A DNA stretch of 64,000 nt, from contig JAKSZT010054215.1 of assembly GCA_026826555.1 (NCBI GenBank), positions 19,141,141 to 19,205,140 of the forward strand. The letters run 5' to 3'. Both the position numbers and the translations under genes were made by a program. The DNA comes from Tolypeutes matacus (Eukaryota > Chordata > Mammalia > Cingulata > Chlamyphoridae). The notes below the pieces were generated by a model. It did not search any database, was not told the DNA's origin, and saw nothing but the letters and a program-made list of their open reading frames with translations. Positions 1 to 12,930 of this stretch are shown here, piece by piece; within the stretch, counting starts at the first letter, position 1; each line of letters starts with the position of its first letter.

Positions 1-118
1 GAGGTTGTGGGAGGAGTGGGGGGTGGGGCACATGGGAATCCCTATAATTTTTATGTAACATTTATGTAATCTAAGTATCTTTCAAAAAATAAAAAAATAT
101 ATATTAAAATTTTTAAAA
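1..118 (+). mobile_element. 3' terminus of an L1-B-family LINE-1
   Basis: The sequence matches the last part of the 3'UTR of the full-length L1 at 17557-26672: a G-rich GGGAGGAGTGGGGGG run, then CATGGGAATCCCTATA, then GTAATCTAAGTATCTTT, then an A/T-rich tail. The same terminus recurs at 7640-7751, 26577-26672, 34680-34780 and, reversed, at 51213-51330. Most of the element lies to the left of the window. Confidence 0.8.
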
Positions 119-1726
119 GGGGGGAGGAATATTGCACAGGCATTTTATAACATCATGCATAATATATGTTTCTGACACACAATAGCTGCTCAATATTAGT
201 TGTTTCCTGCTATTGATCTATGCTTCTCTATCCTTTCCACATTCTGGCTTCTGGAAAATTCCATTAAGAATGTTATATAAATGAGATTGATTATTTTTGT
301 TCTCGATGTAGTACTAAGAAGAGTAAACACAAACTTTTCTAGAATAAGCTTCGAAATTTGTGCTTAAAATGGGGCATTAAATTTGATGACCGATTTTATT
401 CTTGCTGGTTGATTACAAAGAAAATGCACCCAAGCATAGTTTAATGATGTGCAGCTCTCACTATCTACATCTGAGTTTCTTTATGTTGATAAATATTAGT
501 CAAAATATTCCAGTAGGCATAGGCAACAGTTGAAAGATATGGTTACCAGTTCATTAATATCCTAAATGTTCTTTTCATTAATACAGCATATTTTTCAATT
601 TATGCATAATTTTCACATATGACAGACATCAATTCAGGTAAACACCACTAGGAGTCATAACAAAATACTATATATCCAAAAATTTTTGAATGATTAAAAT
701 GCTATGAGAATTGCTATTCTTTGTTTCTTTCTTTTATTTTTGACTGAATTATACTACATTTTAACAGCAAAATAATCACACTCTCTATCCTGTAACAAGC
801 CAGGTAAGTTTATAAACAAAGAAAGACTGCTATTTGACTCCATTAAAAAAGGTAATTTCCAGTGTCCCATGAATATTTTCTCTCTGATGGATGTATTCAC
901 CAATCCCTACTCACCATTATGAATCACTAGACCCACTGGATTAGAAAAAAGAAAAACACAGCCTCTTCAGTGGACATGGTCCATATTTCCTTTTGTCATA
1001 TTTCTGTCTTTGCAACGGAGTAGGATGGGACAAACTGTTTGTATTAAAAGATTTCAATCATTGACATTCTAATTGAAAAATGATGTTACATTTTTTTAGA
1101 AAAGTCATAGCATAAGATAGATGAGTAGAGTTCAGTATTTAATGGTGCTGTTGAAATGTTTTATATTTTAATGACAATATACAATAGAATCTTGGACTAT
1201 GACAGCTACATAATGTTTTTAAGCCATCTGGTGTTTTGTTAAATTATCCTCTTTTTATAAGCGTGTAATGGAGTAAGGAAACTCCTAAAACATTTGTAAA
1301 GTCATTTCTTGTGTCAAAATAATTTAAATTAAAAAACTATAATTTTCATATTTTTATGATCTGGTATTAACTAAAATAAGCTCTGGTATTATGTTAAAAA
1401 CCAAACTATTTTGGATGCCAGAGGTTTTAACGTCTAACAACATTAGGAATTTTTTAATGAATGTGAAGAGCACTCTATTGTCGTGTCCCTAAACAAAGTA
1501 CAAAGAGATTGACTACCTCACTACAGCAGTTTTGTTTTGTTTTTTTTAATTTCCCCAGTGGTTAATTTGTTTTAAAGGTATGAGAATTGATAAAGCCTAG
1601 TCTTAGGGGGAAAAAGTAAGGGCAATAGATATGTAAAGTATAAAATTACTTTTGAAAACAGAAAGTATACATAATCCAAAGAAATTCAGTAATTTGATAC
1701 GATACAAAATTGCTATGTCCTACATA
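119..1726. other. AT-rich intergenic stretch, nothing recognised
   Basis: No long reading frame, RNA gene or recognisable repeat was found. The sequence is AT-rich and unique-looking, with short homopolymers only. A weak MIR- or L2-like string (GCTGCTCAATATTAG) near 187-201 is too short to call. Confidence 0.5.
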
Positions 1727-1762
1727 TACACACACACACACTTACACACATACATACATACA
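1727..1762. repeat. CA/CATA microsatellite
   Basis: Imperfect (CA)n passes into (CATA)n immediately upstream of the first recognisable base of the L1-A 5'UTR. Confidence 0.8.
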
Positions 1763-2697
1763 CAGCGGAGATCAGGGACGCAGTCCCCCGCTGCCACAAA
1801 TTATGCAGTCAAGTTTCCCACATTTGGGGAAATCGCAGGGGTCAGCACATCCAGAGTGCAATGGATCAGCCTCACCCAGGGAAAACTGCCTTGGTAATCA
1901 TGGCATATTCCCTGCTAGTTAAGTGAATGCCCTACTTTAGTAAAGTCCATTAAATTACAAGGGAAGATTTCAAAACCTAAGAGAGTTAACTCACATTCAT
2001 ATGACCCTGGGAATCGCATTTCTCATGGAGTCAAAAGACAGGGTTTTAAACTTAGCTGGGCTCTTAAAGGGATGGATTGAGCAATTATTTGCTATTAGAG
2101 TAACTGAGTAAACTATGAAAGAAATGAAAAAACAAAAATGGTCACTTTAAGATATGTCTGTTCGAAGAACCTGCAACAATAAATGTGAGATACCGAGCCC
2201 CGTGATGGCCAGGAAGGGCTCCCCTCCCCCACCCCAAGATATTAAGCTGGGGCAAAACCCCTGGCTCAGTGAAGCAGACTTAGAGGGGAACAGACATCTT
2301 CCCTGTCAGCTGTTTCAAGTGAAAAGGGAGGGGGAGGTGGACGGCTTTTCTTCAGTGAATTCAGTCAGCAGATCCTGCTTTGAATCTCCGATCTGGAGAT
2401 TCAACACAGGAACACAGGAAAGCCAAGACTGAAACGCCTCCTTGGAAAGGTGCACTGACAAACACCATCAGCTGGCCAGTCTGGAAAACTGTTTATGATT
2501 CTCTCTCTATCCTAACCCCTGGGAAAAAATCTGCATTCCATTAGTGAGTACCTAGCTCAATTTTGATAGCTTAAGCTGACCAATATTAAAGACTTAGAAT
2601 AAGTTGAACCAAATATTAAAGAAGAGCTGTGGGGAAAAAACAAATGTAGGTAAGAGAGAGAAATTAGGCATCAGAGAAAATTCACCAACGTATTCAG
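1763..2697 (+). promoter_or_regulatory. L1-A 5'UTR (internal promoter region, decayed)
   Basis: The segment is distinctly richer in GC than its flanks, with CpG remnants (GCGGAGATCAGGGACGCAG near 1764), and lies directly before ORF1. In L1 elements this position carries the RNA polymerase II internal promoter. It shares blocks with the L1-C 5'UTR near 49860-50060, for example AGAGAGAGAAATT and CAGATGCCTA / CAGGTGCCTA. Much of 1930-2150 is AT-rich and may be diverged or foreign. Confidence 0.6.
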
Positions 2698-3660
2698 ATG
2701 CCTATACATCAAATTACAAGTCATAGTAGGAAACAGGAAGACATGGCCCAGTCAAAGGAACAAACCAAATATCCTGAAGACATACAGGATTTAAGACAAT
2801 TAATCGGTGATAATCATACAACTTTCCTAAATCAATTCAAAGAATTAAAAGAAAATATGACTAAATAAAGGCTATTAAGAAGACACTGGGTGAGCATAAA
2901 GAAGACTTTGAAAGTCTGCAAAGAAAAGTAACAGAGCTTATGGGAATGAAAGACATGATGGGTGAAATTAAAAATACATTAGAGACACATAAGAGCAGAT
3001 CTGAGTTGCTCAAAGACAGAATTAATGATTTCAAAGACAGAACATCTAAACTGGAAAAGACAGGAGAACAGAAAAAGAAGAGAATGGAAAAAGTGGAACA
3101 GAGTCTCAGGGAATTGAATGACAACAGGAAACACACAAACATGCACAGTATAAGAGCCCCAGAAGAAGAGAATGGAAAGGGGGCAAAAAGAATATTTGAG
3201 GAAATCACAACCAAAAACTTCCCACCCTTATGAAAGAAATAAATATCAATATTCAAGAAGAACAATGCATCCTAAACAGAATAAATCCAAATAGACCTAC
3301 CTTGAGACACCTACTATTCAGAATGATAAATATCAGAGATAAGGAGAGGGCTCTGAAAGCAGCAAGAGAAAAGCATCACATACAAGGGAAACTCAATAAG
3401 ATTAAATGCTGACCTCTCATCAGAAACAATGGAGGCAAGAAGCAAGTGGTATGATGTATTTAAGGTACTGATGAGAAAAACAGCCAGCAAAGAATTTTGT
3501 ATATGGCAAAACTGTCCTTCAAAAATGAGGGTGAGTTCAAAGACTTCAGAGACAAACAAAAACTGATAGAATATGTTACCAAAAGACCATATTTACAAGC
3601 GATACTAAAGGGGGTGCTGCAGCCTGAAAAGAAAAAACAATGGCAAGAGATTTGGAGAAG
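2698..3660 (+). pseudogene. L1-A ORF1 (RNA-binding chaperone), broken
   Basis: L1 ORF1p is a trimeric coiled-coil RNA-binding protein that packages L1 RNA. The start region (2698, with the conserved MAQS at 2743) runs into a stop at 2866. The coiled-coil part is open at 2940-3233. The RRM and C-terminal domain follow in shifted frames: RPTLRH at about 3295, then RDKERALKAAREK, then FKNEGEFKDFRDKQKL near 3520-3560. At least three frame breaks make it non-functional. It sits about 100 bp before ORF2, as is usual for L1. Confidence 0.85.
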
Positions 3661-3759
3661 TGTGTAGAAATGAAGATTATTAGGAAGGGTAAACTAAATA
3701 ATAGTCAATATTTATATTAGTCAATAGAAGGCTATGACAACTAAGAGCCAAAGGACAAA

Positions 3760-5326
3760 ATGGATGAAGCAAGTAATGTTTTTCAAGTAATAACATTGAA
3801 TGTTAATGGCTTGAACTCCTCAATCAAAAGACATAGACTGATAGAATGGATAAAAAAATATGAACCACTTATATGTTGTCTACGAAAGACCCTTCTCAGA
3901 GGTAATGACACAACCAGGTTAAAAGGGAAATGGTGGAAAAAGATATTCCATGAAAATAGTAACAAGAAAGAGATGGAACAGCAATACTAATAACTAATAT
4001 TAGACAAAATAGATTTCAAATGTAAAACTGTTATAAGGGGTGAAGAAGGCCATTATATTGTATAAAAGGGGCAATTCACCAAGAAGAAATGACTGTACTA
4101 AAAATTTATGCACCTAACCTAAGTGCCCCAAGACACATGAGGCACACACTAGCAAAACTGAAGGGAGAAATAGATGTCTTTACAATAATATCTGGAGATT
4201 TTAATAAAACATTCTCAGTATTGGATAGAACATGTGGACAGATGATAAATAAAGAAACAGAGATACTGATAATATAATAAATGTATTAGACCTAACAGTT
4301 ATCTATAGAGCGTTGCACCCCAAAAGCAGTAGGACATACTTTCTTTTCAAGTGATCATGTATCCTTCTCCAAGATAGACCATATGTTGGGACACAGGACA
4401 AGTCTCAATAAATTTTAAAAGACTGAGATTATACAAAACACTTCTCTGATCATAACAGAATGAAGCTGGAAATCACTAATGGACAGAAAAAGGGAAAATT
4501 CTTAAATACATGGAGATTAAACAACACATACTTAAATAATCAGTGAGTCAAAGAAGAAATTGCAATCGAATTCAACAAATATCTTGAGGTGAATGAAAAT
4601 GAGACCATAAAATATCACAATTATGGGATACTGCAAAGGAGTGCTGACAAGAAAGCTTAAGGCCTTCAAAGCTTAAAAAAAAAAAAAAAAAAGAAGAGCT
4701 AAAATTGAAGATCTAACTGCACACCTAGAGGAACTAGAAAAAGAACAGCAAACTAATCCCAAACCAATCTGAAGGAAAGAAATAGTAAAGATCAGAGCAG
4801 AAATAAATGAGACAGGGAACAAGAAAACAATAGAGAAAATCAACAAAACCAAAAGTTGGTTCTTTGAGAAGATCAACAAAATCAACAAACCCATAGCTAG
4901 ACTGATGAAGAAAAAAATAGAGAAGATGCAAATAAAAATCAGCAAAGAGAGTGGGTACATGACCACTGAAATAAGAGCTCTTATAAAAGAATACTATGAA
5001 CAACTGTATGGCAAGAAACTAGAAAATGTAGATAAGATGAATAAATTCCTAGAAACACACAAACCACCTACAGTGACCCTAGAAGAAATAGAAGATCTCA
5101 ACAAACTAATCACAAGTGAAGAGATTAAAACTGTCACCAAACACCTCCCAAAGATGAAAAGTCCAGGACCAGATGGCTTCACAGGTGAACTTTCCTATCA
5201 TTGTAAAGCAATCTAATACCAGTCTTGCTCAAGCCCTTCCAAAAAATTGAACAGGAAAGAACACTACTAAACACCACCCAATACCAAAACCAGATAAGAT
5301 ACTACAAAAAAAAAAGAAAATTACAG
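3760..5326 (+). pseudogene. L1-A ORF2, 5' part (endonuclease and linker), broken
   Basis: ORF2p supplies the AP-like endonuclease and reverse transcriptase of L1. The start Met at 3760 leads into the endonuclease signature ITLNVNGLNSSIKRHR. A later stretch (4905-5216) ends in SPGPDGFTGE, the beginning of the reverse transcriptase domain. Stops and frameshifts are frequent, and an internal A-tract at about 4676-4692 has expanded relative to L1-C. The frame is cut at 5326 by the nested L1 and resumes at 7752. Confidence 0.85.
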
Positions 5327-7751
5327 CCCACACAATGAGGGGGAAGGAGTTGGACTCCCATCCTGGGGAGGCCCAATATGTCCTTGAACAGAGAGGTGGG
5401 TGTCTCTCGAGAGCATGGGTGGTTTCTAATAGGGGAGAACAAACCAATGTGTCAAGCCCAATGTGTCAAGCCATCAATGTTGTTGCAAGTAACTATGAAT
5501 CTTGTCCAACAAGGAGGGAGGCCTGGGGGTCACCACAGGCCCTGAGGGTAGGGGAAGGGAGAAGTAGAATAGATGGAAGAGGGGGTATTTAGAGGGCAAT
5601 GGAAGTGTTCTGCATGATCTTGCAAGGTTGGATACAGGTCATGTTAAATTCCAGCAAAAATTTATAGAAGTGTATGGTCTAAAAAGCAAACCATAATGTA
5701 AATCATTGACCATGGTTATTTGCTATGTTTCAATTTTTATACATCAGTTGTAACAAATGTACCATCCACACATAGAAAGGATATTAATACAGGAAGGGGG
5801 AAAGGAGGAGGATGTTGGGTATATTGGAGTCCCCTATATTCTATATGTGACTTTACTGTAACCTAAAACTTCTTTGAAGACAAAACAAAAAAAAAGCAAG
5901 ACACTGGGGAAGAAATGGAAGAAAATATCACTATACATAGAGGAAAACAGATATTTCAGTGATGAAAGGCAAAACATCAAAAAATTATTTTTAATATTTC
6001 ATTATATTAAAAAATCCCAAATTATAAATTTTAATTTGGTTTTAGTTTTTCTAAATTATTATGTATTTTATTTCTTATGTTTAAACCTATCATTATTATT
6101 TCATTTTCCTATTAATTGTATTTGGCAATATTCTTGGCTTCATTTTTGGACACATTTTGGAGAAGTGTTGGGCCACAGAAGGGTTACAACTGTGGCAGGG
6201 GAGGATCATTGGTGTGGAGTGTCAGTGATGGGGGATACATGGGAGGAAGTTCATCTGGGCATACATATAAGGCATATAAATGTGTTCAAATGTTCATGGG
6301 GCATTGTCACAGTGGGTAGAGATTCACACAATAACCAAAGAGTATTGAATTCCCATCCTGGGGAGCTCTGCCATATTCTCTAATGGAACAGAAAAAATTC
6401 CCCAAGTACAGGGCAATGACTAGTGAAGAAGGGTGGTCCATTTATGGGTCCTTGATACTAATGACTATGCTTATGAGCCTTTGCTCTTGAAATTGCAAAT
6501 TAGCCTAGTTTGTAAGGTGCCCCAGAGTTACCTCCTGAGAGCCTCCATGTTGCTCAAATGTGGCCTCTCTCTAAGCCAAACTCAGCATTTAAATGCCTTA
6601 CCTTCCCCCTGGGACAATGACTCCCAGGGATGAGCCTCCCTGGCACTGAAGCATTACTACAAAGCACCAACTAGCAATATAACTGGAAAAAGACCTTGAA
6701 TAAAAGGGGGAAAGGGTAAAGACAAAGTGAGTCAGGAGGTCATACCAGAGGTAACGCTTATGCACATCTCAGCAGGATCACATAGACTGTAAGTAGATAC
6801 TACCCAAAATAATGGGGCTCCTGAGGGCTCTGGAGACACCCAGATCCTACAGTCATGGCAGCTAGCTCTGGAGTTTGGTGCCTTCCCAGTGTGCCCTACT
6901 TTGGAGTTTGTGCTCCCAAGTGTGACAGAGTTGGACTCAGTTGTGACTTCTCTACATGTGCTTCTTCTGTTCCTTCTATTTGAACCTATAGTTGGTGCTG
7001 GAGTTGGTAGGTGTACACCCAAGAAACTTGAAACTTTGGGCTGTCCATGTGCCAGCTGGGCCCTGAGCCTCAGCAGCATTGCAACACCTACTCTTCAGTT
7101 CATTGGATTCACCCAGGACAACTAATGAGGAAGTGAGGATGGACAATCACCATACCAAGGAACCAAGAAAGTCTACAACTGCAAGCAAAAGAGTCCCATC
7201 CATCAGCGATATGGGATCGAAGCCCCCTTTCAATTAGAGATGGAGTGGACATCATTGTCCCAGAATTCTTAGGATTGGAGAATGAAATATGAACTAGAGT
7301 GTGGATTTACTGGTATTCTTATAGACCTATTGGGATTCCAGCAATGGAAGAAATTATATCATTGATGTGGAGACAGCGGCCACTGAAGGTGCTGAGGGCA
7401 GGGAGAGGGAAAAAGAGGTGTAATGTAAGGGCACTTTTGGGACTTGGAGTTGTCCTGAATGATATTGCAACGACATATACAGGCCATTGTATGTCCTGCC
7501 ATAACCTATGGAATTGTGTGGGAGAGAGTGTGGGCTACAATGTAAAACTGTAATCCATCCTTAGTGGCAATGCTCCAAAATGTGTTCATTAATTGCAATA
7601 GATGTACCACACTAATGAAAGAAGTTGTTAATGTGGGGAAAAGTGGGAGGTGTGGGGAGTGGTGTATATGGGAATCCCTTATATTTTTTTATGTACCATT
7701 TTACGTAATCTAAGCGTCTTTTAGAAAAAGTAAAAAATATATTTAAAAAAG
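5327..7751 (+). mobile_element. Nested 5'-truncated L1-B insertion consisting only of 3'UTR
   Basis: The segment is collinear with 24273-26672 of the full-length L1-B, from CAATGAGGGGGAAGGAGTTGG to the terminal GTAATCTAAGCGTC and A-rich tail. It is flanked by a perfect 12-bp TSD, AGAAAATTACAG, at 5315-5326 and 7752-7763, and the host ORF2 continues in register after the second copy. It is a classic 5'-truncated insertion by target-primed reverse transcription. It carries no coding capacity; the open frame at 5874-6383 is chance sequence inside the UTR. Confidence 0.9.
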
Positions 7752-9800
7752 AGAAAATTACAGAACAATATAGCTAATGAATATAGATGCAAAATTCCTC
7801 AACGAAAGCACATTAAAAGAATTATACACCACGATCAGTGGGTTTTATCTCAGGTATGTAAGGGTGATTCCATACAAGAAAATCAATTAGTGTAATAAAC
7901 CACATTGATAAATTGACAAAATACAGCACCCTTTTGTAATAAAAACACACCAAAAGATAGGAATATAAGGAAACTTACTCAATATGGTAAAGTGCATAAA
8001 TGAAAAACCTACAGCTAGCATTGTACTCAATGGTGAAAGATTGAACACGTTCCTTCTGAGATCAGGAAAAAGACAAGAATGCCCACTGTCACCATTGTTA
8101 TCCAATACTGTGCTAGAGTTTCTAGCTAGAGCAATTAAGCTAGATAAAGAATAAAAGTCACCCACATAGAAAAGGAAGAAATAAAATTTCACTATTCATT
8201 GATGATATGATCCTGTATCTAGAATCTCCTGAAAAATCTATAACAAAGCTACTAGAACTAATAGATGAGTTCAGCAAGTGGCAGGATACAAGATTAATGT
8301 GCAAAAATCAATAGCATTTCCATACACTACTGATGTGCAATCAGAAAAAAAAAAAATTCCATTTATAATAGCAACTAAAACAATCAAATATTTAGGAATA
8401 AACTTAACTAAGGGCATAAAGGACCTGTATTCAGAAAACTACAAAACATAGCTAAAAGAAACTGAAGAAGACAATTAAATGGAAGGACATTCCATATTCA
8501 TGGATTAGAAGACTAAATATAGTTAAGATGTAAATTCTATGCAAACTGATTTAAACGCAATCCCAATAAAAAATCCCAACAGCCCTTTTTGCATAAATGG
8601 AAAATCTAATTATCAAATTTATTTGGAAGGGTAAGTGGCCCCAAATAGCCAAAAAGATCTTTAAAAAGAAGAACAAAGTTGGAGAACTCTCACTTCTGGA
8701 CTTTAAAGAATATTACTTAGCTACAGTGGTAAAAACAGCATGGTACTGGCAAAAAGACAGACATATCGACCAATGGAACTGATTTGAGATCTCAGAAATA
8801 TACACTCACCTCTACAGTCAAGTGATTTTTGACAAGGCATTCAAGCCCTCCCAGCTGGGCCAGACCATTCTATTCAACAAATGGTGCTGAGAGAGCTGGA
8901 TATCCATATCCAAAAGAAAGAAATGGGATCCCTATCTCACACCTTATACAGAAAATTAACTCAGAATAGTTCAAGGACATAAATATAATGGCAACAACCA
9001 TAAAACTCCTAGAAGAAAATGTAGGAAAACGTATTCAAGATCTTGTGGTAGGCAGTCGTTTCTTAAAATTTACACCAAAAGCATGAGCAACAAAAGAAAA
9101 AATAGAAATACAGGACCTCCTCAGAATTAAACACTTTCGTAACTCAAAGAATTTGTCAAAAGGGTGAAAAGGCAGCCAACCCAATGGGTGAAAATATTTG
9201 GCAATCACATATCTGATAAGGGTTTAATATCCATGGTATACAAAGAGATCATACAACTCAAATATAAAAGACAAGCTACCCAATTAAAAAATGGGCAAAA
9301 GATGTGAAAAGCAATTGTTCAAGAAGAAATACAAATGGTGAAGAAACACATGAAAAAAATATCCAACATCACTAGCGATTAGGGAAATGCAAATCAAAAC
9401 TACAATGAGATATCATTTCACACCTATTAGATTGGCCACTATTAAATATCAGAAAACTAAATGTTGGAGAGGATGGGGAGACATAGGAACACTTATTGAC
9501 TGTTGGTGGGAATGTTGAGTGATACTGCCACTGTGGAGGACTGTTTGGCAGTTCCTAAGGAAGTTGAATATAGAATTTCCATGTGACCCAGCAATACCAT
9601 TAGTAGGTATGTACCCAAAAGAACTGAGAGCAGTGACAGGAACAGACATCTGCACACTGATGTTCATAGCAGTGTTACTCACGATTGACAAAAGATAGAA
9701 ACAATCCAGGTGTCCATCAACCAATGACTGGATAAACAAATTGTGGAGTATACATGCAATGCAATATTATGCAGCTGTAAGAAGAAATGAAATTATGAAG
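7752..9800 (+). pseudogene. L1-A ORF2, 3' part (reverse transcriptase and C-terminus), broken
   Basis: The frame resumes after the nested element, at the region before VGFI in the reverse transcriptase. The catalytic block reads FIDD instead of FADD near 8195-8206, so the motif's Ala is changed while both Asp remain. The stretch at 8597-8782 carries [20 protein letters not shown] and the later [12 protein letters not shown]. The C-terminal Cys-rich part lies near 9480-9700. Stops and frameshifts are scattered throughout. Confidence 0.85.
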
Positions 9801-10084
9801 CATATGACAGCATGGATGAACCTGTAACACATTATGTTGAGTGAAGCAGCTATGTACAGCAGGGGAAGCATAAAGAGATTGAGAGATAATGAGTTTTGTT
9901 TGTGTATTTATTATTATTATTATTGGAATAATGAAAGTGCTCTAAGAATGATTGAAGTTTTGAATGCACTTATGTGTGATTATACTGAATACCACTGCTT
10001 GTACACTTGGGATGTATTTATGCTTTATTAATATGTATCAATAAAATTTATTTGTTAAACAAAGTCTCTTGGTGTACATTAAAA

Positions 10085-10193
10085 ATGTGTGTGTGAGAGC
10101 AGATGTAGCTCAAGTGATTAGGTACCTGCTTCCCATGTACGAGGTCCTGGGTTCAATCCCTGGTACCTTCTAAAAAAAAAAAAAAGTGTGTGT
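10085..10193 (+). mobile_element. DAS-type tRNA-Ala-derived SINE
   Basis: The body at about 10095-10170 has a tRNA-like A box (GATGTAGCTCAAGTG) and B box (GGGTTCAATCC), followed by an A13 tail. It is bracketed by GTGTGTGTG on both sides, which may be the TSD although it is simple sequence. It lies just beyond the 3' end of L1-A. Pol III would transcribe such an element from the internal boxes. The type is known from armadillo. Confidence 0.85.
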
Positions 10194-10479
10194 GTGTTTA
10201 ACAGATCAACTTTTTAACAGATAGGTACATAGGTTAGAAGAAATTGACTGAAAATCGGAAGGCAGTACAGGATACAAAAAATCTGAATGCATTAGATCTG
10301 CTGTCAATTAGATTTCAATATTAACTGAAGGTTCATTTTGTAAAAGTTTATACTGCAGATCAGTTGAAAAGAATTTTGAGTTTCACCTAGCACCTCAGAC
10401 ACATACCAATTCATATCATGAAAATGCATGCTATCTATTTGCTTTCATCGAAATTGTATTTTCAAAAACTTGCAAAGTA

Positions 10480-12250
10480 TGGGGAGGCTTTTATAAAGCA
10501 TTCATTAAAAACTCTGGGATATTAATACTTATATTTGAATCCCATATGCAGAAACTGTAAGACAAATACTTATAAAACTTAAGAGAAATAGGCGAATCCA
10601 CAATTACAACTGAAAATTTCAAAACCCATCTCTCAGAAATTTATAGAACAAATAGTTGGAAAACCAGTAAAGATACAGAAAACCTGAAAACACTATGAAA
10701 CAAATTGATCTATATGATATTTATATAAAACAGCATCCATCAATAGCGGAATCACAGTCTTTTCAAATGTGTAAGAAACATTCACCAAATATATACCATA
10801 TTTCCCATCTTACTTTACCAGGATAGCACTACCCTGATGCCAAACCCCCCCAAAAGAAAGATATTACAAGGAAAGAAAACTGCATGACCATTGACAAAAA
10901 AATCTCCAATAAAATGTTAGCAAAATATCTCTAGAAATATATTTTAAAAATTAATACATCAAGAGCAGTGGGCTCAACATTGAAAATCAATTAATATCTC
11001 ACCAACTTAAACTACAAAAGAAAAACAATTGATCGTCTTAGTATAAGCAGAAAAAAATTTTGAAAAAATTCACATCCATTCATGAAAAAAAATCTCACTA
11101 ACTAGGAATAAAAGGCAATCTCCTTAATCTGTTTAAGGGCAACTACAAAAATTACAGCTGACATCATATTTAATGATAATAGATTGAATGCTGTCCCGCA
11201 ATGATTGGAAACAAGGAAAAGATGTGCAATCTTACCACTCCTATTCAATATCACACTGGAGGTTCGAAATCATGCAAAAGGGCAAGGAAACTAAACAAAA
11301 GTCATACAGATTGGAAAGGAAGAAATAGCACTGTTTGTCTTGGCACACAACCTGATTATCTCAAATCCTATGGAATTTGCAAAAAAAGGTACCAGAAATA
11401 AAAAAAAAAGTTTAGGAAAATTGCAGAATACAAAATCAATATACAAATTTCCATTGTATTTCTATATATTAGCAATTAATATTTATAATAAATTAGTACT
11501 ATTTACAATTATACCAAAATCAATAATTAGTTATGTATGCTGATGATACAGTAAGTACAATATTTACATGGTAAAAATTGTAAATATTAATATTAATATT
11601 TGACTAATCATAAATCTAATGCCAAAGTAAATGGAGAGATATATCATGTTCATGGATTAGAATATTCAATATTGTTAAGATTTCAGTTCAATGTATCTAA
11701 AGATTCAGTGCATTTCTATTCAAAATCCTTGTGGGATTTTTTTGTAGCTGTCAACATGCTGATTTGAAAATCCATATTGAAAGGTTAAGGAACCAGAAGA
11801 TTTCAACTACTTTTGAAAAACAAAAAATTAAAGGGCTATCATTATCTGATTTCAAAACTTACTATAAACCTGCAGTATTCAAGACATTGTGGAATTAGGG
11901 AAAGATGAACATATAGATCAATAAATCAGAATAGTGATTCCAGTAACAGACCGACTTATATGGCCAATTGATTTTTGACAAAGATGCAAAAGCAATTCAA
12001 TGGAGAAAAAAACCTTTTAAACAAATAGTGGTAAAACAATTTGACATTCATATGCAAAATAATGAATAGTAATCATTACATTGAATCCTATAAAATAATA
12101 ACTCAAAATGAATCATAAACCTAAATGTAAAACCTAAAACTCCACAGTTTCTAGTGGAAAATATAGGAGAAAATTTTTGATATTGTGATATACAAAGGTT
12201 TCTTAGATAAAGCACTAAAAGCATAATCTTTAAAAGACAATCTTTTAAGA
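10480..12250 (+). mobile_element. Old L1M-type ORF2 fragments
   Basis: The stretch is heavily decayed but keeps L1 ORF2 landmarks in order. These include a CAAGGAAAAGATGTGCAATCTTACCACTCC block (the degenerate QG-CPLSP region near 11211-11240) and TATGCTGATGATACAG (YADD) near 11534. The C-terminal part, with ATTGATTTTTGACAAAGATGC, lies near 11968. It is much more diverged than L1-A, B or C, so it belongs to an older wave. Confidence 0.7.
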
Positions 12251-12359
12251 CAGTTTTTTGTTAAACAAAACCCTAGAATCAACAAAGAGGCAAAGAACTT
12301 AGGTCTTCAGATCCCAGTAACAGGCTGCACATGGGCTAGAACTCTGAGAATTTGGAATT

Positions 12360-12930
12360 TTCACCCATTCTCTCATCTCTTCCAAAGACTTGTGTGATCT
12401 CAAGGGAGTTCACCAAGCAAAATGCAGTATTGACAAACCTCCTACAATTTCCTAAATGCCAGATGCCCTCTCTAAACTCCAAGTCTCTTTATACACAGTC
12501 ACCTCTGCAATATCTGCCTCCTCCTTCAGAGGGCTGACTGACGTCCACTGTCTTTGGAGTCTAGCTGACACCTCAGCTCCCCAAGGAATGCCTTCCCTGA
12601 CACCCGCAACTGTACTTCAACTATTAGGTGCTCCTCTTGCATCTGTCCTCTCTCAATCTTGGCACTTAAAAGACCGTGTTGGGGGGACAGATGTGGCTCA
12701 AATGGTTGGGCATCTGTCTCCCATATGGAGGGACCCAGGTTCGATCCCCGGGGCCTCCCGGTAAAAAAAAAAAAAAAAAAAAGACCGTGTTGTTTCCTAT
12801 TTAGTTAACTTGGTCCTCTAGTAGACTCCAAGTACCAGGAGGACAGGAACTACATTTTTCTTGTTCATAGTTATATCCACAGCCTCTAACTCAGTGCCTG
12901 TTATATAATAATTTAAAAAATAAATAAATG
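12360..12930 (+). mobile_element. L2 LINE 3'-end fragment, split by a SINE
   Basis: Phrases typical of the L2 3' end occur in order: GGAATGCCTTCCCTGAC (about 12584), ACTCCAAGTACCAGGAGGACAGGAACTAC (about 12824) and CAGTGCCTG near 12890. The DAS SINE at 12682-12781 interrupts it. The strand follows the usual 3'-end orientation. Divergence is high, so the boundaries are approximate. Confidence 0.55.
12671..12791 (+). mobile_element. DAS-type tRNA-Ala-derived SINE with TSD
   Basis: The tRNA-like body at 12682-12762 has A box (GATGTGGCTCAAATGG) and B box (GGTTCGATCCC) sequences and an A19 tail. The target AGACCGTGTT is duplicated at 12671-12680 and 12782-12791, with adjoining As and a G also shared. 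The B box is a perfect Pol III match, so this is a relatively young copy. Confidence 0.9.

Larger units (their letters stand above)
1763..10064 (+). mobile_element. L1-A: long, decayed LINE-1 interrupted by a nested L1
   Basis: The order is a GC-richer 5'UTR (from about 1763, with the start uncertain), ORF1 (2698-3660), ORF2 (3760-5326 resuming at 7752-9800) and a short 3'UTR ending near ATCAATAAAATTTATTTG at about 10040-10060. The same 3' end and 5'UTR type are found in L1-C (49.5-58.8 kb), so these two belong to one family, distinct from L1-B in its UTRs. Both reading frames carry stops and frameshifts. The nested insertion at 5327-7751 accounts for 2.4 kb of its length. I found no TSD for the whole element. 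Confidence 0.85.

Noticed and set aside
2861..3265. A 134-codon minus-strand frame
   Set aside because: It is the antisense shadow of L1-A ORF1, as are similar minus frames at 4673-5003, 19482-20276 and 50509-51200.
5874..6383. A 169-codon open frame
   Set aside because: It lies wholly in the 3'UTR of the nested L1 and is not kept in the homologous parts at 24800-25300 or the reverse copy at 52600-53080.
10099..10170. Possible functional tRNA-Ala gene
   Set aside because: It has A and B boxes but no proper acceptor pairing, and it carries a poly(A) tail and flanking repeats. It is a tRNA-derived SINE, as are the similar hits at 12682, 18338, 35519, 47023 and 56908.
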